Numbered from the stretch's first letter, positions 52,413 through 63,653 are shown. The stretch is DNA of 64,000 bases from Paracentrotus lividus (GCA_940671915.1 CALNVZ010003426.1:11470208-11534207), one strand, 5' to 3'. Notes: generated from the sequence alone by a model not told the origin. Translations and numbers: made by a program.

Positions 52413-53120
52413 TTATATTGTTCTTTAAGTTAAATCTATATTTCTGGGGACAGGCTTAGGTCTCTTGTCTAGGGGAGGGGTTGAAGTAAAAAACGAGATT
52501 GTGAAAATTCGGAATATTTTATTCCATCTTTATGCTGAAAACAAAAGAATTGAAAAATCACCTTTAACCCTTAAATATCTTCAATTTCCCCTTAAATTTT
52601 GTTTAGCCTTGATGACAAGGCTGTAAATGGTCATTATTGATAATATTTTATTTTGATTTATGTTTGGTTGAGATTTTACAATAGAATTTAGGGAAGATAG
52701 AAATTTTCATGGTGTAAAAAAATGAATAAAATCAATGTTGAACCCCAATCAAAATACATTTTGACCCCTCCCCTAGACAAAAGAGTCGAGCCTGTAACCA
52801 TAAATCTAGATTTAATTTAAAGAACATAACAAATCTCAACCTCAGAAGTGTATTCCTTGGGTAAGGACTGAGGGTGCCTTGGTGGGTCCGGTGAAACAAA
52901 AGGGCCCAAAATAAGAAAAAATGACGAAAATGGCTATCTTCTGGGGGTGACAAACTTTTTTAAAGAGAAATCCCCGGGAAGGGTTTTGGGACGTCCAAGA
53001 TATACCAGGATCCCAGAAAGTGAGAGCGGTGACAAACACATTAAAGAAATTAATAACGGAGCAACATAATGTCGCTTGAGCCAGAAAAAATCATTCCACC
53101 TTTATGACGAACAGTGTATA
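52413..53120. mobile_element. TCATAAAGGT foldback family, copy 3 (left end in the gap)
   Basis: Shares CTTGTCTAGGGGAGGGGTTGA (52467), CCCCTCCCCTAGACAA and the right end CCACCTTTATGACGAACAGTGTA with copies at 33.0 and 37.5 kb. Confidence 0.75.
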
Positions 53121-53122
53121 TA

Positions 53123-53436
53123 TGTGTCCCACAAAAAATGCTAATGGAACTTTAGATGGGTATAATATTAAAGTTACCAAATTGTATTGTTTATATCTTT
53201 ACACCCGTAAACTACAATTCTTTTTCTACAACATGATGAAATTTTATGTGATATGGTCGAAGAATCACAAAGATATGAGCTTTGTGATTATTGGACCATA
53301 TCACATAAAATTTCATCCAGTTGCAGAAAATGAATGATAGTTTACGGGTGTAGGGATATAATTGATACAATATTGTAATTTTAATATTATACCCATCTAA
53401 AGCGTCATTAGCATTTTTTGTGGGACACACTGTATA
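53123..53436. mobile_element. near-perfect 310-bp palindromic MITE
   Basis: Starts TGTGTCCCACAAAAAATGC and ends GCATTTTTTGTGGGACACA. The arms match almost to the centre near 53275 (TTTTATGTGATATGGTC against GACCATATCACATAAAAT would pair, with small loops). It abuts the preceding foldback. Confidence 0.9.
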
Positions 53437-53536
53437 TCTTACAAGTCAATTTATACGAAAACAATCGTCTCTGCATGTAGGCTAGATACAAAAAAAAAGT
53501 AAATAAGGTTTCTTATATCTCGCTTGTACAAGTCCA

Positions 53537-53542
53537 TTTATT
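53537..53542 (-). terminator. AATAAA poly(A) signal of the SLC7A9-like gene
   Basis: TTTATT on the plus strand, AATAAA on the minus strand, 30 nt after the stop codon. Confidence 0.5.
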
Positions 53543-53571
53543 TAAATGGATTTATCACTAATTAATTACTA

Positions 53572-53681
53572 TCATGATTCCGCTACGAGATCTTTCTCAT
53601 CTTCTTCAGCATCTTCTTCAGGGGCCACGTACTTCGATGGTGCAACCTCGAAAAACAGCTGTAGAAATATGGTGACGTACT
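53572..53681 (-). CDS. SLC7A9: SLC7A9-like final exon
   Basis: Coding part of 110 nt ending in TGA at 53572-53574; acceptor T(8)CAG. It encodes [14 protein letters not shown] and an acidic tail ([16 protein letters not shown]), longer than the vertebrate PPEEDPE ending. Confidence 0.9.
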
Positions 53682-56600
53682 CTGAAAAAAAAAGAGAAGA
53701 ATATAGAAATACAAACAAGAATAATGTCAAAATAGCAGACATCTAGCCCATCGACTGGCTAGTGTAATGGATTTTTCCCCCTTCTTTTTTCTTATTTTTA
53801 CTTTGCATAAAAATATTCGTTGGATTCATTTATGATTAAATAACTAGGACGTCAGTCTCTGTTTATGAATATCCCCTTTGTATGCATAATTTTCTGTGAC
53901 CACGTGATGAAAGTTGGTAAACATTATGATGATGAATAAGAAAAAAAATGTAATAAAATAAATGAGAAATAAAATTCAGTATCTACTTACTCATGCAACC
54001 CAATTCTTTCTTGTAGTGGACAAACGGTAAATAAAAGATGAGGCCAGAGATGATGAAAAGGAATGCGTAGAGGAATTCGAGTGTAGGCTCCTCAATGATG
54101 GGGGCAATGATGAGATACACTGCAGATATTAACACGATGATGGGGAGCACGATTGGTACCTGTTTGGGGGCCCAAAATAATAATGATGATGATATTTATA
54201 CAAATGATAATAATGGATATTAAAGTTATTAAAACAACATACCAAAAGGTGTGTTAATTTGTTTGTCCGAGATTTCATTGGTCCGAAATGTAAAAGGTAT
54301 CTTGCATGAATGAAATAAGTCCGGGTAAAAAATTCATAGTATTCGTAAGACTTGTGAACTCTGTTTAATCTTCGGAACCAAAGAACCTTCTGACAAAAAG
54401 ACCTTCGAAATGACGAGCCCTATTTCATTTTTATATTTACGGACCTTTGGTCAATTTCCGAACCTTCAGAACCTTCAGAACAACGAGCAGTTACAATCGA
54501 CGTCACAGGATAGTTACCAAAACTCTTAATCAAAACAAGATCGAACCCTCGACTTTTGCATCCCTAGTCACGTGACCATGACTATGACACTTCTTACCTT
54601 GATAGGTCGTTTGGCATCTGGCCACTTCCATCTGAGATAGAGGAGCGCCGATACAGTCATACCATAGAACATCCAAGCGGCAAAACTGAAGTAGTTGACG
54701 AGGGTATCAAAGTCACTGGGTATCAACATAGCAATGGAGAGAATTGCCTGGAAGATCGTGAGAGAAGATAGTTTAACCGTGGTCGCATATATCTCTAAAC
54801 TCACATTTTACGAACTGAATAGCCCTAGAATAAAACAGCTTACAGGGTTATAGTGTTCAAGTGTGTAGGCTATAAAGGTTGATGTTTGATTCATATAGGA
54901 CTGGTAAGATACATGGGCAATATTGACCCGGGATAGAAAAAAAACATGGAGAAATCGTGAGGGCTATACATAGAACAACAGTTGGACACAGCTAGGTGAG
55001 AGAAGGTGAGAGTATCACAACCACATGCAGTAACAATGATATGGAAATAATAGCTTAGAAAATATCAACCACGATAGTTGGAATATTGCTGTGTAGGCCT
55101 TATGATATTTAGAATCTATTACAGTTTCACTTTTGACAAATACTGTCTTTTTGTTGGATTTTATGGCTGGATCACTTCTTCGGGATTTCCAACGAGATGA
55201 CAATAACTTACCGTGAATATCATAGCAGGGAACGGAGTTAATCTCTTGATATGAACCATAGAGAGAACTTCAACCATGTGCCCTTCACGTGCTGCTACAT
55301 AGGCCAGTCTGCAAGCAGAGCATCGGAAAAGCATTTATTAACATAAAGTCTTACCTTTTTAAAAACAAGATAAAGGCACAATATTACAGACTTCCACTTA
55401 TATAAAATGCTTTACAGAAAATCATAAAGAATATAGGTTTATGGCGTTTCCTTTTCCTTTTCCTTAATTACTAACATTTTTTCCAAATACTTTGAAATTT
55501 GCTGCCCGTCCCTGGTGCAAACCAACGACATAGGAACATGGCTTTAAAGATTTATCCTTCCTCCTACACAGGTCTTAAATATACGTCAAAACAAAATGGA
55601 ATCCTGGCTGAAATTCACTGGTTTTATTACTATGATTGCTTTCATTAAGACATTTTTTAAGCGAAACAATTATATTCCCTGTAAATATTCAAACTCAATC
55701 ACGAGGCCACGACGTTTGACCTGCATTTTTTTGTTGTTTACCGATCATATCGCTGTGCAAATAAAGGCCGTAAACATAAAAAATAAATTTTAAAAAAAAT
55801 CAGAAGAGTTGTCTTTATTCAGTGTCGACCTCCTCCTCTCTCCTCCCCCCGCCGCCCCCCCCACCATACTGACTCCCCTCTTTGAAATATTATCATTGCC
55901 ATATCGTTTCCCTAGGTTTATCACATTAATCGGTTTTCTTTCTTTCTTCCAATGTACCTTCCCCCGGTGAATAATGTCCCATTAGCGGCACCAAATGTCG
56001 AACAGGCAACAAACAGTGGCATAATCCACGCCGCTGCACCCAAAGTCCGGTCTGCAAAGGTCTGAAGGACAAGCACATTGAAATTATATCTTTATTTTTC
56101 TTATTTGTTGCATTATGATACGTAATTTTGAACAGAACTAATAATCACTTTAGATTACAGAAGATTTGATTGTTGATGACCGTGTTTAATGTAAAATGGT
56201 CTTGGTATTGCCATCTCTGGTAGGTGTTTCATAACTGGTTTGGCTTGAAGAAGATCGCATCAATTTTTATATCATTAATCACAAAAGCTAATGAAGGTGA
56301 AATAAAATAACGTTTGAGAATTAATGTGCGGAAGTATAATGTAATGTATAAACAGACGTGAGTGCAAGACAGCATAACGTGACAAAAATTAACGCTATTT
56401 ATAAACAAAAACGGAATTCCATTTCTGACAGATACTGCTTAGTTCTGTAAAAGTTCAAGGTTCAATGGCATCAACTTAGGATCGGTTCAGGGATTATTTA
56501 AGGATGATCTTAGTGATCAATTGGAGGACGGAGTGAACAAATGGCGTGCAGCAACATTTTGGGTTGTGTTTTATTGAGGCTTCACTTCTGAGTATTGAAA

Positions 56601-58973
56601 TCCTCCTTCTCTCACATTCTAAAATCATTTTCAATAATGTCTTTTTATCGTGATTATGGAACTGCTGATTAAAAGAATGCTTACCACGGCGACTGCATTT
56701 GACTGTAAAAGCTCATCGGGGGACATGACGGTGAAATAAGAGATATTGACCAAGAGATACAGAATTGTGACCATTGGTATCCCGATGATAATAGCACGAG
56801 GAAGATTTCTGAATTCATAAACATATCAATTTACGTTAATAATATGGATCATCATTTGTTTACATTATAAAAGAGAATACAATTATTATGGAAAATGTTT
56901 ATAAAATAAATTAAAACGATAACTATCTGAGTGACTTTTTCCCCCGAGTTGAATTCAATTAAATGAAAATATACACACAAGAGTATAAATTTCTCAAAAT
57001 TATTTCAATTCATTGACATCGTACTTCATTGAAAAAGGGAGACATTAAACAACAATATTCAGGTTTCTTTGAGAGTATTTAAGGCACTAACTTTTTAATT
57101 TCTGTATTAAACGATGAATATCAACAAAGGAACCTTCTTTTATCTCATAATTAAAGGTGTAAATCCTTTGATAGTGAAAATTCCGTACTTAACATTTAAC
57201 TTACTATGTTTGTTATAAGTATACTTACTGCCGCATACTTAAATAATTATGAAAGTTTACCACTTTTGTTAAACTTTGCTGCTAAAAGAAACAAACACAG
57301 CACTTCGTGCAACCTTATACAAAATGATGGTTACCATTTTATATCAATAATTAAATTTGAACGTAACTTAATTGCTTACTTATACGGATTGATCAATTCT
57401 TCCGTAACATAATTCAGCTGATTCCTGTCAACGAAGAGAAGAAGCAAATATTTTGAGCATTCAAACAAAATCAGAGCATTTGAAATCGATGCAAATGACA
57501 ATCTTAAGATCCTCAACATCAATTTGTTTTCATTGAAAGGCAACGAAATCAAATCACATAAATTAACACAGCATAATACTAAATCAATAACAATTTGTTG
57601 CTCTCGAATCCATGGTAGGGGAGACCGGGTATGGAAGTTACACGGGTTAGTTGTTACAGTTTTCAGTGTGCTAAGTTGGAACAAGAGAGTTCGTGCTAAC
57701 TGGCATCTATATACAGCCTACACATAGCTGTGATGAATTGCCGGTCGTTAGGTTTCTCCGTTGTTTTATTAAAAAGTAAATCAACAAAAACCATTTTTTA
57801 CAGTTCCAAGTGAATTTTTGACAAAAATTAAAATTTGTAATAGTTCTTACAACTGAAGGCACATGATGATAGTCTGGTATTGTGAATATAGTACATGTAT
57901 GTCACTAATATACCCCTGAGCCATGCCCTGTAATTCTGCCTAATGGCTTTGCTACAGTTGATTTTATTTGTAAAATCACCCATGGGTATGGTTGTTACAA
58001 CAACCTACCTCATGTCGATGTAACAACCTACCCCAATTACATTACACATGTAAAGTAATTTTGTTTCAATTTTCAAGGGTTAATATTTTTATATTTCTAT
58101 TATTACTTTAGTCTATGCTAGAGCTCTACTTGATCTACTGTTAACGATACCAAGAAACTGGAAAGTTAAAACAAATGTAGGGTATAAGAGATTTACACAT
58201 TTTAACAAATTACCCCGTATGTTTACACAGTAACAATTTACCCCGTATGGTGTAACAACCTACCCCGTATACGGGATAGGTTGTTACAAAAAAATGTCTT
58301 CATTAATTAAGCTGTAGTTAATTAGTGTTTACATGTTTTCAAGTTTCATGTGCCTCAGGTTTTAGCCAACATAATAGGCTAACTACAGACCCAAAATGGA
58401 GTGTGTGAGTACTTTCATTAGAATTATCTGGCCCAAAATGTGAATTTTGTAACGTCCATACCCGGTCTCCCCTATAATCCCATGTCATTTAAACTTCATG
58501 TATAGTTTATATTGTTTACATATACGTACGTAGTGTATTATTTTTTACCAAAGCACCATATCAATAGTTTGTATGATTTTGTATAGTTATACATTAAAAA
58601 AATACTATGCTATTTTGTGGTCCCATTTTCCACTTTCACATCATTCATTTTTGATATATTATGTTTGTCATGAGATGTTATTGTCGGTAAATAAATAAAT
58701 CAAATCAAATCAAATCAAACATCTATTTCGTCAAAAACTACACTTAAAACTATTGAACGGTCAAAACAACCCTATCTATAGGTATAAGGCCGTTATCCAT
58801 AATGGCACCACTTGGTACGAAATGGTGTGTTGCCCCAAATAGACCATTTTGACCCTTTATTGTTTACCATCCATCGTATGCCCATAGTCCCTGATAGAAG
58901 GCGATCCCATATGCTGCTACGTTTGCTGATGACCCTTGGAAAGACACCTTTGGATCCAGATATTCCGTGTTTC
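53572..58973 (-). CDS. SLC7A9: SLC7A9-like (b0,+AT) amino-acid transporter, last eight exons
   Basis: Light subunit of a heteromeric amino-acid transporter; SLC7A9 pairs with rBAT (SLC3A1) and exchanges cystine and dibasic for neutral amino acids at the plasma membrane. Minus-strand exons in coding order: 58868-58973, 57380-57424, 56685-56808, 55958-56061, 55212-55308, 54598-54747, 53991-54159 and 53572-53681. All splice sites are GT..AG and all phases agree. They encode about 300 residues, the C-terminal 60% (about TM6-TM12). Diagnostic motifs are [17 protein letters not shown] (with the substrate-gate Trp and Asp), [41 protein letters not shown] and KRPIKVPIVLP, ending in an acidic tail with [18 protein letters not shown]. 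The closest family from memory is SLC7A9, judged by GNT, AANGT and the LQ..EV tail. The N-terminal exons (TM1-5) were not found and should lie right of the window. Introns carry MITEs. Confidence 0.93.
53991..54159 (-). CDS. SLC7A9: SLC7A9-like penultimate exon (TM11-12)
   Basis: Exon of 169 nt, phase 0 to 1; acceptor CCAAACAG, donor GTAAGT. It encodes two hydrophobic segments ([19 protein letters not shown] and [18 protein letters not shown]) and ends HYKKELGCM. Confidence 0.93.
54598..54747 (-). CDS. SLC7A9: SLC7A9-like exon (TM9-10)
   Basis: Exon of 150 nt, phase 0 to 0; donor GTAAGA, acceptor ATCTTCCAG. It encodes [24 protein letters not shown] and [10 protein letters not shown]. Confidence 0.95.
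55212..55308 (-). CDS. SLC7A9: SLC7A9-like exon (TM8-9 loop)
   Basis: Exon of 97 nt, phase 2 to 0; acceptor GCTTGCAG, donor GTAAGT. It encodes [18 protein letters not shown] and [12 protein letters not shown]. Confidence 0.94.
55958..56061 (-). CDS. SLC7A9: SLC7A9-like exon (TM8)
   Basis: Exon of 104 nt, phase 0 to 2; acceptor GTCCTTCAG, donor GTACAT (weak). It encodes [17 protein letters not shown] and [14 protein letters not shown]. Confidence 0.94.
56685..56808 (-). CDS. SLC7A9: SLC7A9-like exon (TM7)
   Basis: Exon of 124 nt, phase 2 to 0; acceptor TGAATTCAG, donor GTAAGC. It encodes [19 protein letters not shown] and [20 protein letters not shown]. Confidence 0.95.
57380..57424 (-). CDS. 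SLC7A9: SLC7A9-like 45-nt micro-exon
   Basis: Exon of 45 nt, phase 2 to 2; acceptor CGTTGACAG, donor GTAAGC. It encodes [15 protein letters not shown] and joins TGG of the preceding exon (DGW) to NLP of the next. Confidence 0.92.
   Translation of the reverse strand, partial: ESAELCYGRIDQSV
57616..58474 (+). mobile_element. TAGGGGAGACC element, copy 2, in an SLC7A9-like intron
   Basis: Starts TAGGGGAGACCGGGTATGG and ends CCATACCCGGTCTCCCCTA, a cleaner inverted repeat than copy 1. The interior again contains repeated GTAACAACCTACCCC words. Flanked by TA. Confidence 0.88.
58630..58721 (+). mobile_element. LINE 3' end with TCAAA tail
   Basis: TCATGAGATGTTATTGTCGG then TAAATAAATAAATCAAATC repeats. 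Same architecture as 39240-39272 and 28376-28400. Confidence 0.55.
58868..58973 (-). CDS. SLC7A9: SLC7A9-like exon (TM6, substrate gate)
   Basis: Exon of 106 nt, phase 1 to 2; acceptor CTTTTCAAG, donor GTAAAC. It encodes [15 protein letters not shown] and [14 protein letters not shown], with the Trp and Asp known to line the b0,+AT substrate site. A transposon end lies only 45 bp upstream of the acceptor (59018). Confidence 0.93.
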
Positions 58974-59043
58974 CTTGAAAAGTATAAGGTCATCATAATA
59001 AATATATACATGTGATATACAGTGCGTCCCAGATAAAAGTATA

Positions 59044-60945
59044 GAGCCTGGTCGGTTAAGAGTGAGCACTGGGGTGAAAATTTCATATTAAGATTTAGGG
59101 GATGAAAGTATTTTCAGGATTTAGACTAACATCTGAAGTTGTTAAAATATGATTTTCAGAGACATGCAATGATGAGAAGCCCTTGAAATATATTATTTTT
59201 CTACGGGGGCGCCTAAAAATAATGTCACGGACGGACATTATTCAGTAAAAGTAAAATAAGTCTCAGTTCAATATATACACAACTTTTTAATTTTTTCTTT
59301 ACTGATACAGAGAGGTTGAAAGTATTTCTAAACAAAACAAGAAAACAATAGAAATTATAAACTGGGGAAATAATTCTGTGCGATATATTTAAACATTTTG
59401 ACCAAAAAAATGTCCGTCCGTGACAAAAAAACAGAACAAAAGTATATTTCCCCTTTGTTATTGCTTGTTTGAAATTAAAATCATGCAAAGCTATCTCCCC
59501 ATTATAAGACCTTTGCTATGTATGAATTATACTTTTATCAATTGTGATGCATTTATTTCATATGAATTTGAAATTTTGTCCGTCCGTGACATTTTTTTGT
59601 CACGGACGGACAAATCGGTACTTAAATGCAATATGCTGCACTGGTTTTGGGTGAAATTAATTATTTTCAATTACTCCAGGTAATTATCTTGAATTAAACC
59701 CTTAATTTCATTCAAATTAGATAGTATGAGATCACAATCATGTACACTACCCCCCCCCCCCACATGCACACCAAAATTCTCTATAATAACACACGAATAC
59801 ATGTACATGTATGCAGGCGCAAATCCAGGATTTCCCTATTTTTTTAAAGACTTTAGATTTTGGACAAAACAAAGTTTTGCATGATACGCCAGTCAAGCAA
59901 AAATGTATACTAAAAATGTTCACATCACTGCTCTTGGGGAGGGGGTGGGGGTGGCAGATTAAAAAAAAAGACCTTCGCCCGTCCAAGATAAAAATAAAAA
60001 ATTATTGGGTAGGGCTATGCCATTTTTTTTTTGGGGCGGGGGGGAGGGGGTGAGGTGGGCCCACAAGGGCACCCTTGATCTACGTTTGTCTTGCAAACCT
60101 TCATTCTGATTATTTATCTAATTGTATTACAGTGGATTACAGGACAAGCAAAAACGTACAATAAACAAGTTTCAGGTCACATCAGTAAAAATTGCTCCGG
60201 GGGTGGGGGGGGGGGTAGGTGTGGAAAAAAAAATGACCTTCGTCCGCCAAAATGTGTCATCCTTATTAAATAACAGCCATTGGGCAGCGGAGGGTTTTTT
60301 ATTTCATTTCATTGTTTATTTGTTCATTTATTTATTTATTTATTTATATTTTTATTTTTTGTGGGAGGGGGGGGGTCGGGTCGGGGAAGGACCCCCTGGA
60401 TCCGCGTTTGACTTAAAAACCTTCATTCTGATTGGTTGTTGAATTGATTAACCGTGGAATTTTAAATATTCTTTGACGAAAAAGTTGATTTCTGCAACAG
60501 TTTCCCTATGATGTCCGTCCGTGACAACCAAATGTCCGTCCGTGACACTGAGAATGTCCGTCCGTGACAAAATTTTTTAGCCGTCAATCAAAAACTGGAG
60601 CTTTTATAAATTGATTTTTACATGGCAGCGAAGTAAAATTACTTGGCTATTGTATTGATATGTTATTTGTTTATCATTGGCAATTATTTTAGATAGAAAT
60701 GCCAAAGAGGCATGAGAAGTCGGGAAACCCATTTCTATCCGTCCGTCCGTGACATTGACAATTTAAAGGATTCTATTCTTAGCATTTATCCATGACAACA
60801 AAATGTTGCCATCATTTGGCACATCCAGTGGTACCCTTCACCATAAAACACAGAAAAGTTCAATATTTCTCATAATTAACTTTTCACTGGCTGTCAAACT
60901 TTGAAAATTTGAAAAATGTCCGTCCGTGACAAACTGACCAGGCTC
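59044..60945. mobile_element. 1.9-kb GAGCCTGGTC element nested at a TA
   Basis: Starts GAGCCTGGTCGGTTAAG and ends AAACTGACCAGGCTC, flanked by TA on both sides (59042-59043 and 60946-60947). The interior is non-coding and carries nine TGTCCGTCCGTGACA-type boxes plus G-rich tracts. No transposase. Confidence 0.85.
59223..60931. repeat. nine TGTCCGTCCGTGACA boxes
   Basis: The 15-mer occurs at 59411, 59577, 60512, 60533, 60555 and 60917 on the plus strand, at 59223 and 59598 on the minus strand, and as a 14-of-15 match at 60741. The 59577/59598 pair faces inward as a hairpin; the 60512-60569 trio is spaced 21-22 bp apart, about two helical turns. Confidence 0.8.
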
Positions 60946-61719
60946 TATACCCAACTTTGAGAGCCTCATATTAAAATTGTATAACTTATGTGTAATTGAT
61001 TTTAATTTCAAATAGTAACTCATATTCTATCTAATGATACCAAAATCATAGCGATACTGTCATGGATGACTGAACACTCGAGTGTTTAAAAACATTGGTC
61101 AAAAGTGATCTGTACCAAGTTGTCTGAGAAGCAGTCCTGGCTTTCTGATCATTCATTGTTTGCTTGAGGTCAGCCTTCCTGAGTCCATTCATTAGGCACA
61201 AAGGATTACTTGATCTATTGAAATGCAAGGGCTGCTGTTGCTCAAACTTGGGACAGGGCACTTTTTACGCTTGTTTTTTAAAACCCAACTGCTTAGTCAT
61301 CCGTCACAACACAGTTATAAGTTTGGTATCATTAAAAAGAATATGAGGTGCTCTTTACCATGATATATATTTCAAGGTCACACAAGCTATAATATTTTAA
61401 TATGAGGCTCTCAAAGTTGGGTATACTTTTTTCTGGGACGCACTGTATATATATATATACATTTCAAAAGTCTGCAAGGACACTCAGAACAACAAAAGTG
61501 AGTTTTCTACATTGTGTAGACGTGCAGCCTGAACGAGGTTTAGGGGTACAGAATGAAATTTTTAGTCATATGATCATAATGATAATGGTGGCTTCTTCAC
61601 GCGTGACGCTTGTGCCTCTTGTAAGTGCTGGTACTAGTCTTGAATACTTGAAATGCTTCGTCTCAGCCCACTTGTCAACTGCAATAAGTAGCGAGGCAAG
61701 GTTCAAGAGTCACGCGTAA

Positions 61720-61961
61720 TGGGCGGTCACAACTCGTCGTAGGCTACGAGGCGCGTGCAATCAATGTAGCCTGCGTTGCATGCACAATGCACGCACAGGT
61801 CGTGGGTCAATTTCTGCGATTCCTGCGTTTCTGTAGTAAGGGTACTGAAAAACTTCCTGCTCGTCGTACCGGCAACGTGCCTGCATGGTAAACACGAATT
61901 TTATACAAAATCCATCGTAGGGAGTTGTACGTCGAAGGTACGGCGAGTTGTGACCGCCGCA
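61720..61961 (+). mobile_element. GCGGTCACAACTCG MITE, 242 bp
   Basis: Starts TGGGCGGTCACAACTCGTCG and ends CGGCGAGTTGTGACCGCCGCA. The flanks are TAA and TTA. Same orientation as 10677-10926. Confidence 0.85.
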
Positions 61962-63126
61962 TTAGAAGCCATCATTATTATCATAATTAGAAAGCTTCCT
62001 ATTTTTACCTCTCAACATCCTTCACTAGGCAAGTAAAAAATCTCCCTTATGAACGACCTTGGAAGCTACCCGAATCATATCAATTCTAGTTGTAAACTTA
62101 AGGGGAAGAGGGCGCTATCACTCTACGCAAAGCGAACGCGGCCATAGACTTTTTGTATTTTGCACAGTTTTTTCACTTTGTTTTCTTGATTATGGCGAGC
62201 AACTATCTTTTCAAAGAAATGATCAACTTGAATAAGTACGCTAAGAGTCCGAATTTTTCAAAAATAGGAATAACTTATGCAAAGGGGAAAAAAAGTCCTG
62301 TCACTTGTGTCAATTCGAAATCCTAGTAAGATCAAATTCCTGTACAATATGGCCAATTTTGCTCTCAAAATAGCTCATACGCTGCATAGTCATCTTTCCT
62401 CGATTACGCATAATTATATTACACCTTAATGATCAAGCAGTTTTTAAAAGCTTGAATTCTCAGCTTTTCCAAATATGGTACATTCATCTCGATTGGTTAA
62501 AAAAAAGTCCTGTCACTTGGAACATTATCACAAACGAATCTTTACTCGATGGGTCAATATTTCCGCATATCACAGTCATATCGAATGTGGACGGCGTCTT
62601 CGCAAGATGTGACAAGATCACTATTTATTATCAATAATCGTTAGGAACATCAATCTATGTGAAATAAAGATTCTGATTACAACTTTAGCACAATGGTGTT
62701 ATAGGCTTGCCAAAATGTCTTTTTCCCCAATCTGGTCTGAAGCATCTCACCTACGAAAACTATGATAAAAGTTCAATTATTTATTTCATGTCCAGGACTA
62801 ATTTCCTCGAACGGATCGACTGACAATTCCATTTTACCGACAGGGAAGTTTTCTTAGGCGAGTTTTTGTGCGCTAAGTAATAATTGGATGCAGTTGTCAA
62901 TCGGTCGCTTCCCGCCGTTAGCGCGGGTTTTGTTTTTCAGCTGCGTGCATTTTCACTAAACTCGTGAATGTAATGTTGCGTTTCCCTCCTCAAATAATGG
63001 ACGCGTCTTTATGTTAAGATTTAATGTCATACGTTAGATTTACATTTCACGTGGAGTAGAATTGATATGTAAGAAACGGAATTGTAATTTTGTCATCTTT
63101 TCAAATTTTCTGTCCAAGTTACTTTA
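61962..63126. other. no gene recognised; upstream intron of the SLC7A9-like gene
   Basis: AT-rich with no acceptable minus-strand transporter exon for TM1-5. A partial inner repeat (AAAAAAAGTCCTGTCACTTG at about 62290 and 62500) is the only structure noted. Confidence 0.45.
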
Positions 63127-63377
63127 TGCGGCGGTCACAACTCGCCGTACCTTCGACGTGCAACTCCCTACGATGGATTTCGTAGAAAAATCGTGCAGCG
63201 CAGGTACCTCGGAGGCACGTTGCATGTGCGACGTGCAGGAAATTTTCCCAATACCCTTACTACAGAAACGCAGGAATCGCAGAAATTGATCAACGACCTG
63301 TGCATGCATTGTACATTCAACGCAGGCTACGTTGATGGCACGTGCCCCGTAGCCTACGACGAGTTGTGACCGCCGCA
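63127..63377 (-). mobile_element. GCGGTCACAACTCG MITE, inverted copy
   Basis: Same element as 61720-61961 in reverse: TGCGGCGGTCACAACTCGCC at left, ACGAGTTGTGACCGCCGCA at right. TTA precedes it. Confidence 0.85.
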
Positions 63378-63379
63378 TT

Positions 63380-63407
63380 GTAGCCTACGACGAGTTGTGA
63401 CCGCCGC
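63380..63407. repeat. 28-bp duplicated MITE terminus
   Basis: GTAGCCTACGACGAGTTGTG.. repeats the last 28 bp of the preceding copy, between two MITEs. Confidence 0.75.
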
Positions 63408-63411
63408 ATTA

Positions 63412-63653
63412 TGCGGCGGTCACAACTTGTCGTAGGCACGTGCCATCAACGTAGCATGCGTTGCATGTACATCGCACGCACAGGTCCAGGTCAACTTCTG
63501 CGATTTCTGCGTTTCTGTAGTAAGGGTATTGTAAAAACTTCCTGCACGTCGTACATGCATTGTACCTCCGAGGTACCTCCGCTGCACGAATTTTCTACGA
63601 AATCCATCGTAGGGAGTTGCACGTCGAAGGTACGGCGAGGTGTGACCGCCGCA
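63412..63653 (+). mobile_element. GCGGTCACAACTCG MITE, direct copy
   Basis: TGCGGCGGTCACAACTTGTCG at left and CGGCGAGGTGTGACCGCCGCA at right; flanks TTA and TAA. With the copy at 63127 it forms a 530-bp head-to-head palindrome. Confidence 0.85.

Larger units (their letters stand above)
59018..61447. mobile_element. CAGTGCGTCCCAGA element, copy 2, split by a nested element
   Basis: Left end TACAGTGCGTCCCAGATAAA, right end TTTCTGGGACGCACTGTA. Removing 59044-60945 restores a continuous terminal repeat (AAAGTATA then CCCAACTTTGAGAG), which matches the right end and the copy at 51177. The remainder is about 530 bp, shorter than the 51.2-kb copy. Confidence 0.88.

Noticed and set aside
52165-52428. 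ORF spanning the N run
   Set aside because: Made of undetermined bases.
59223-60931. CRISPR-like array of 15-bp repeats
   Set aside because: Spacing is irregular, both orientations occur, and the sequence is eukaryotic; it is an element-internal motif array.
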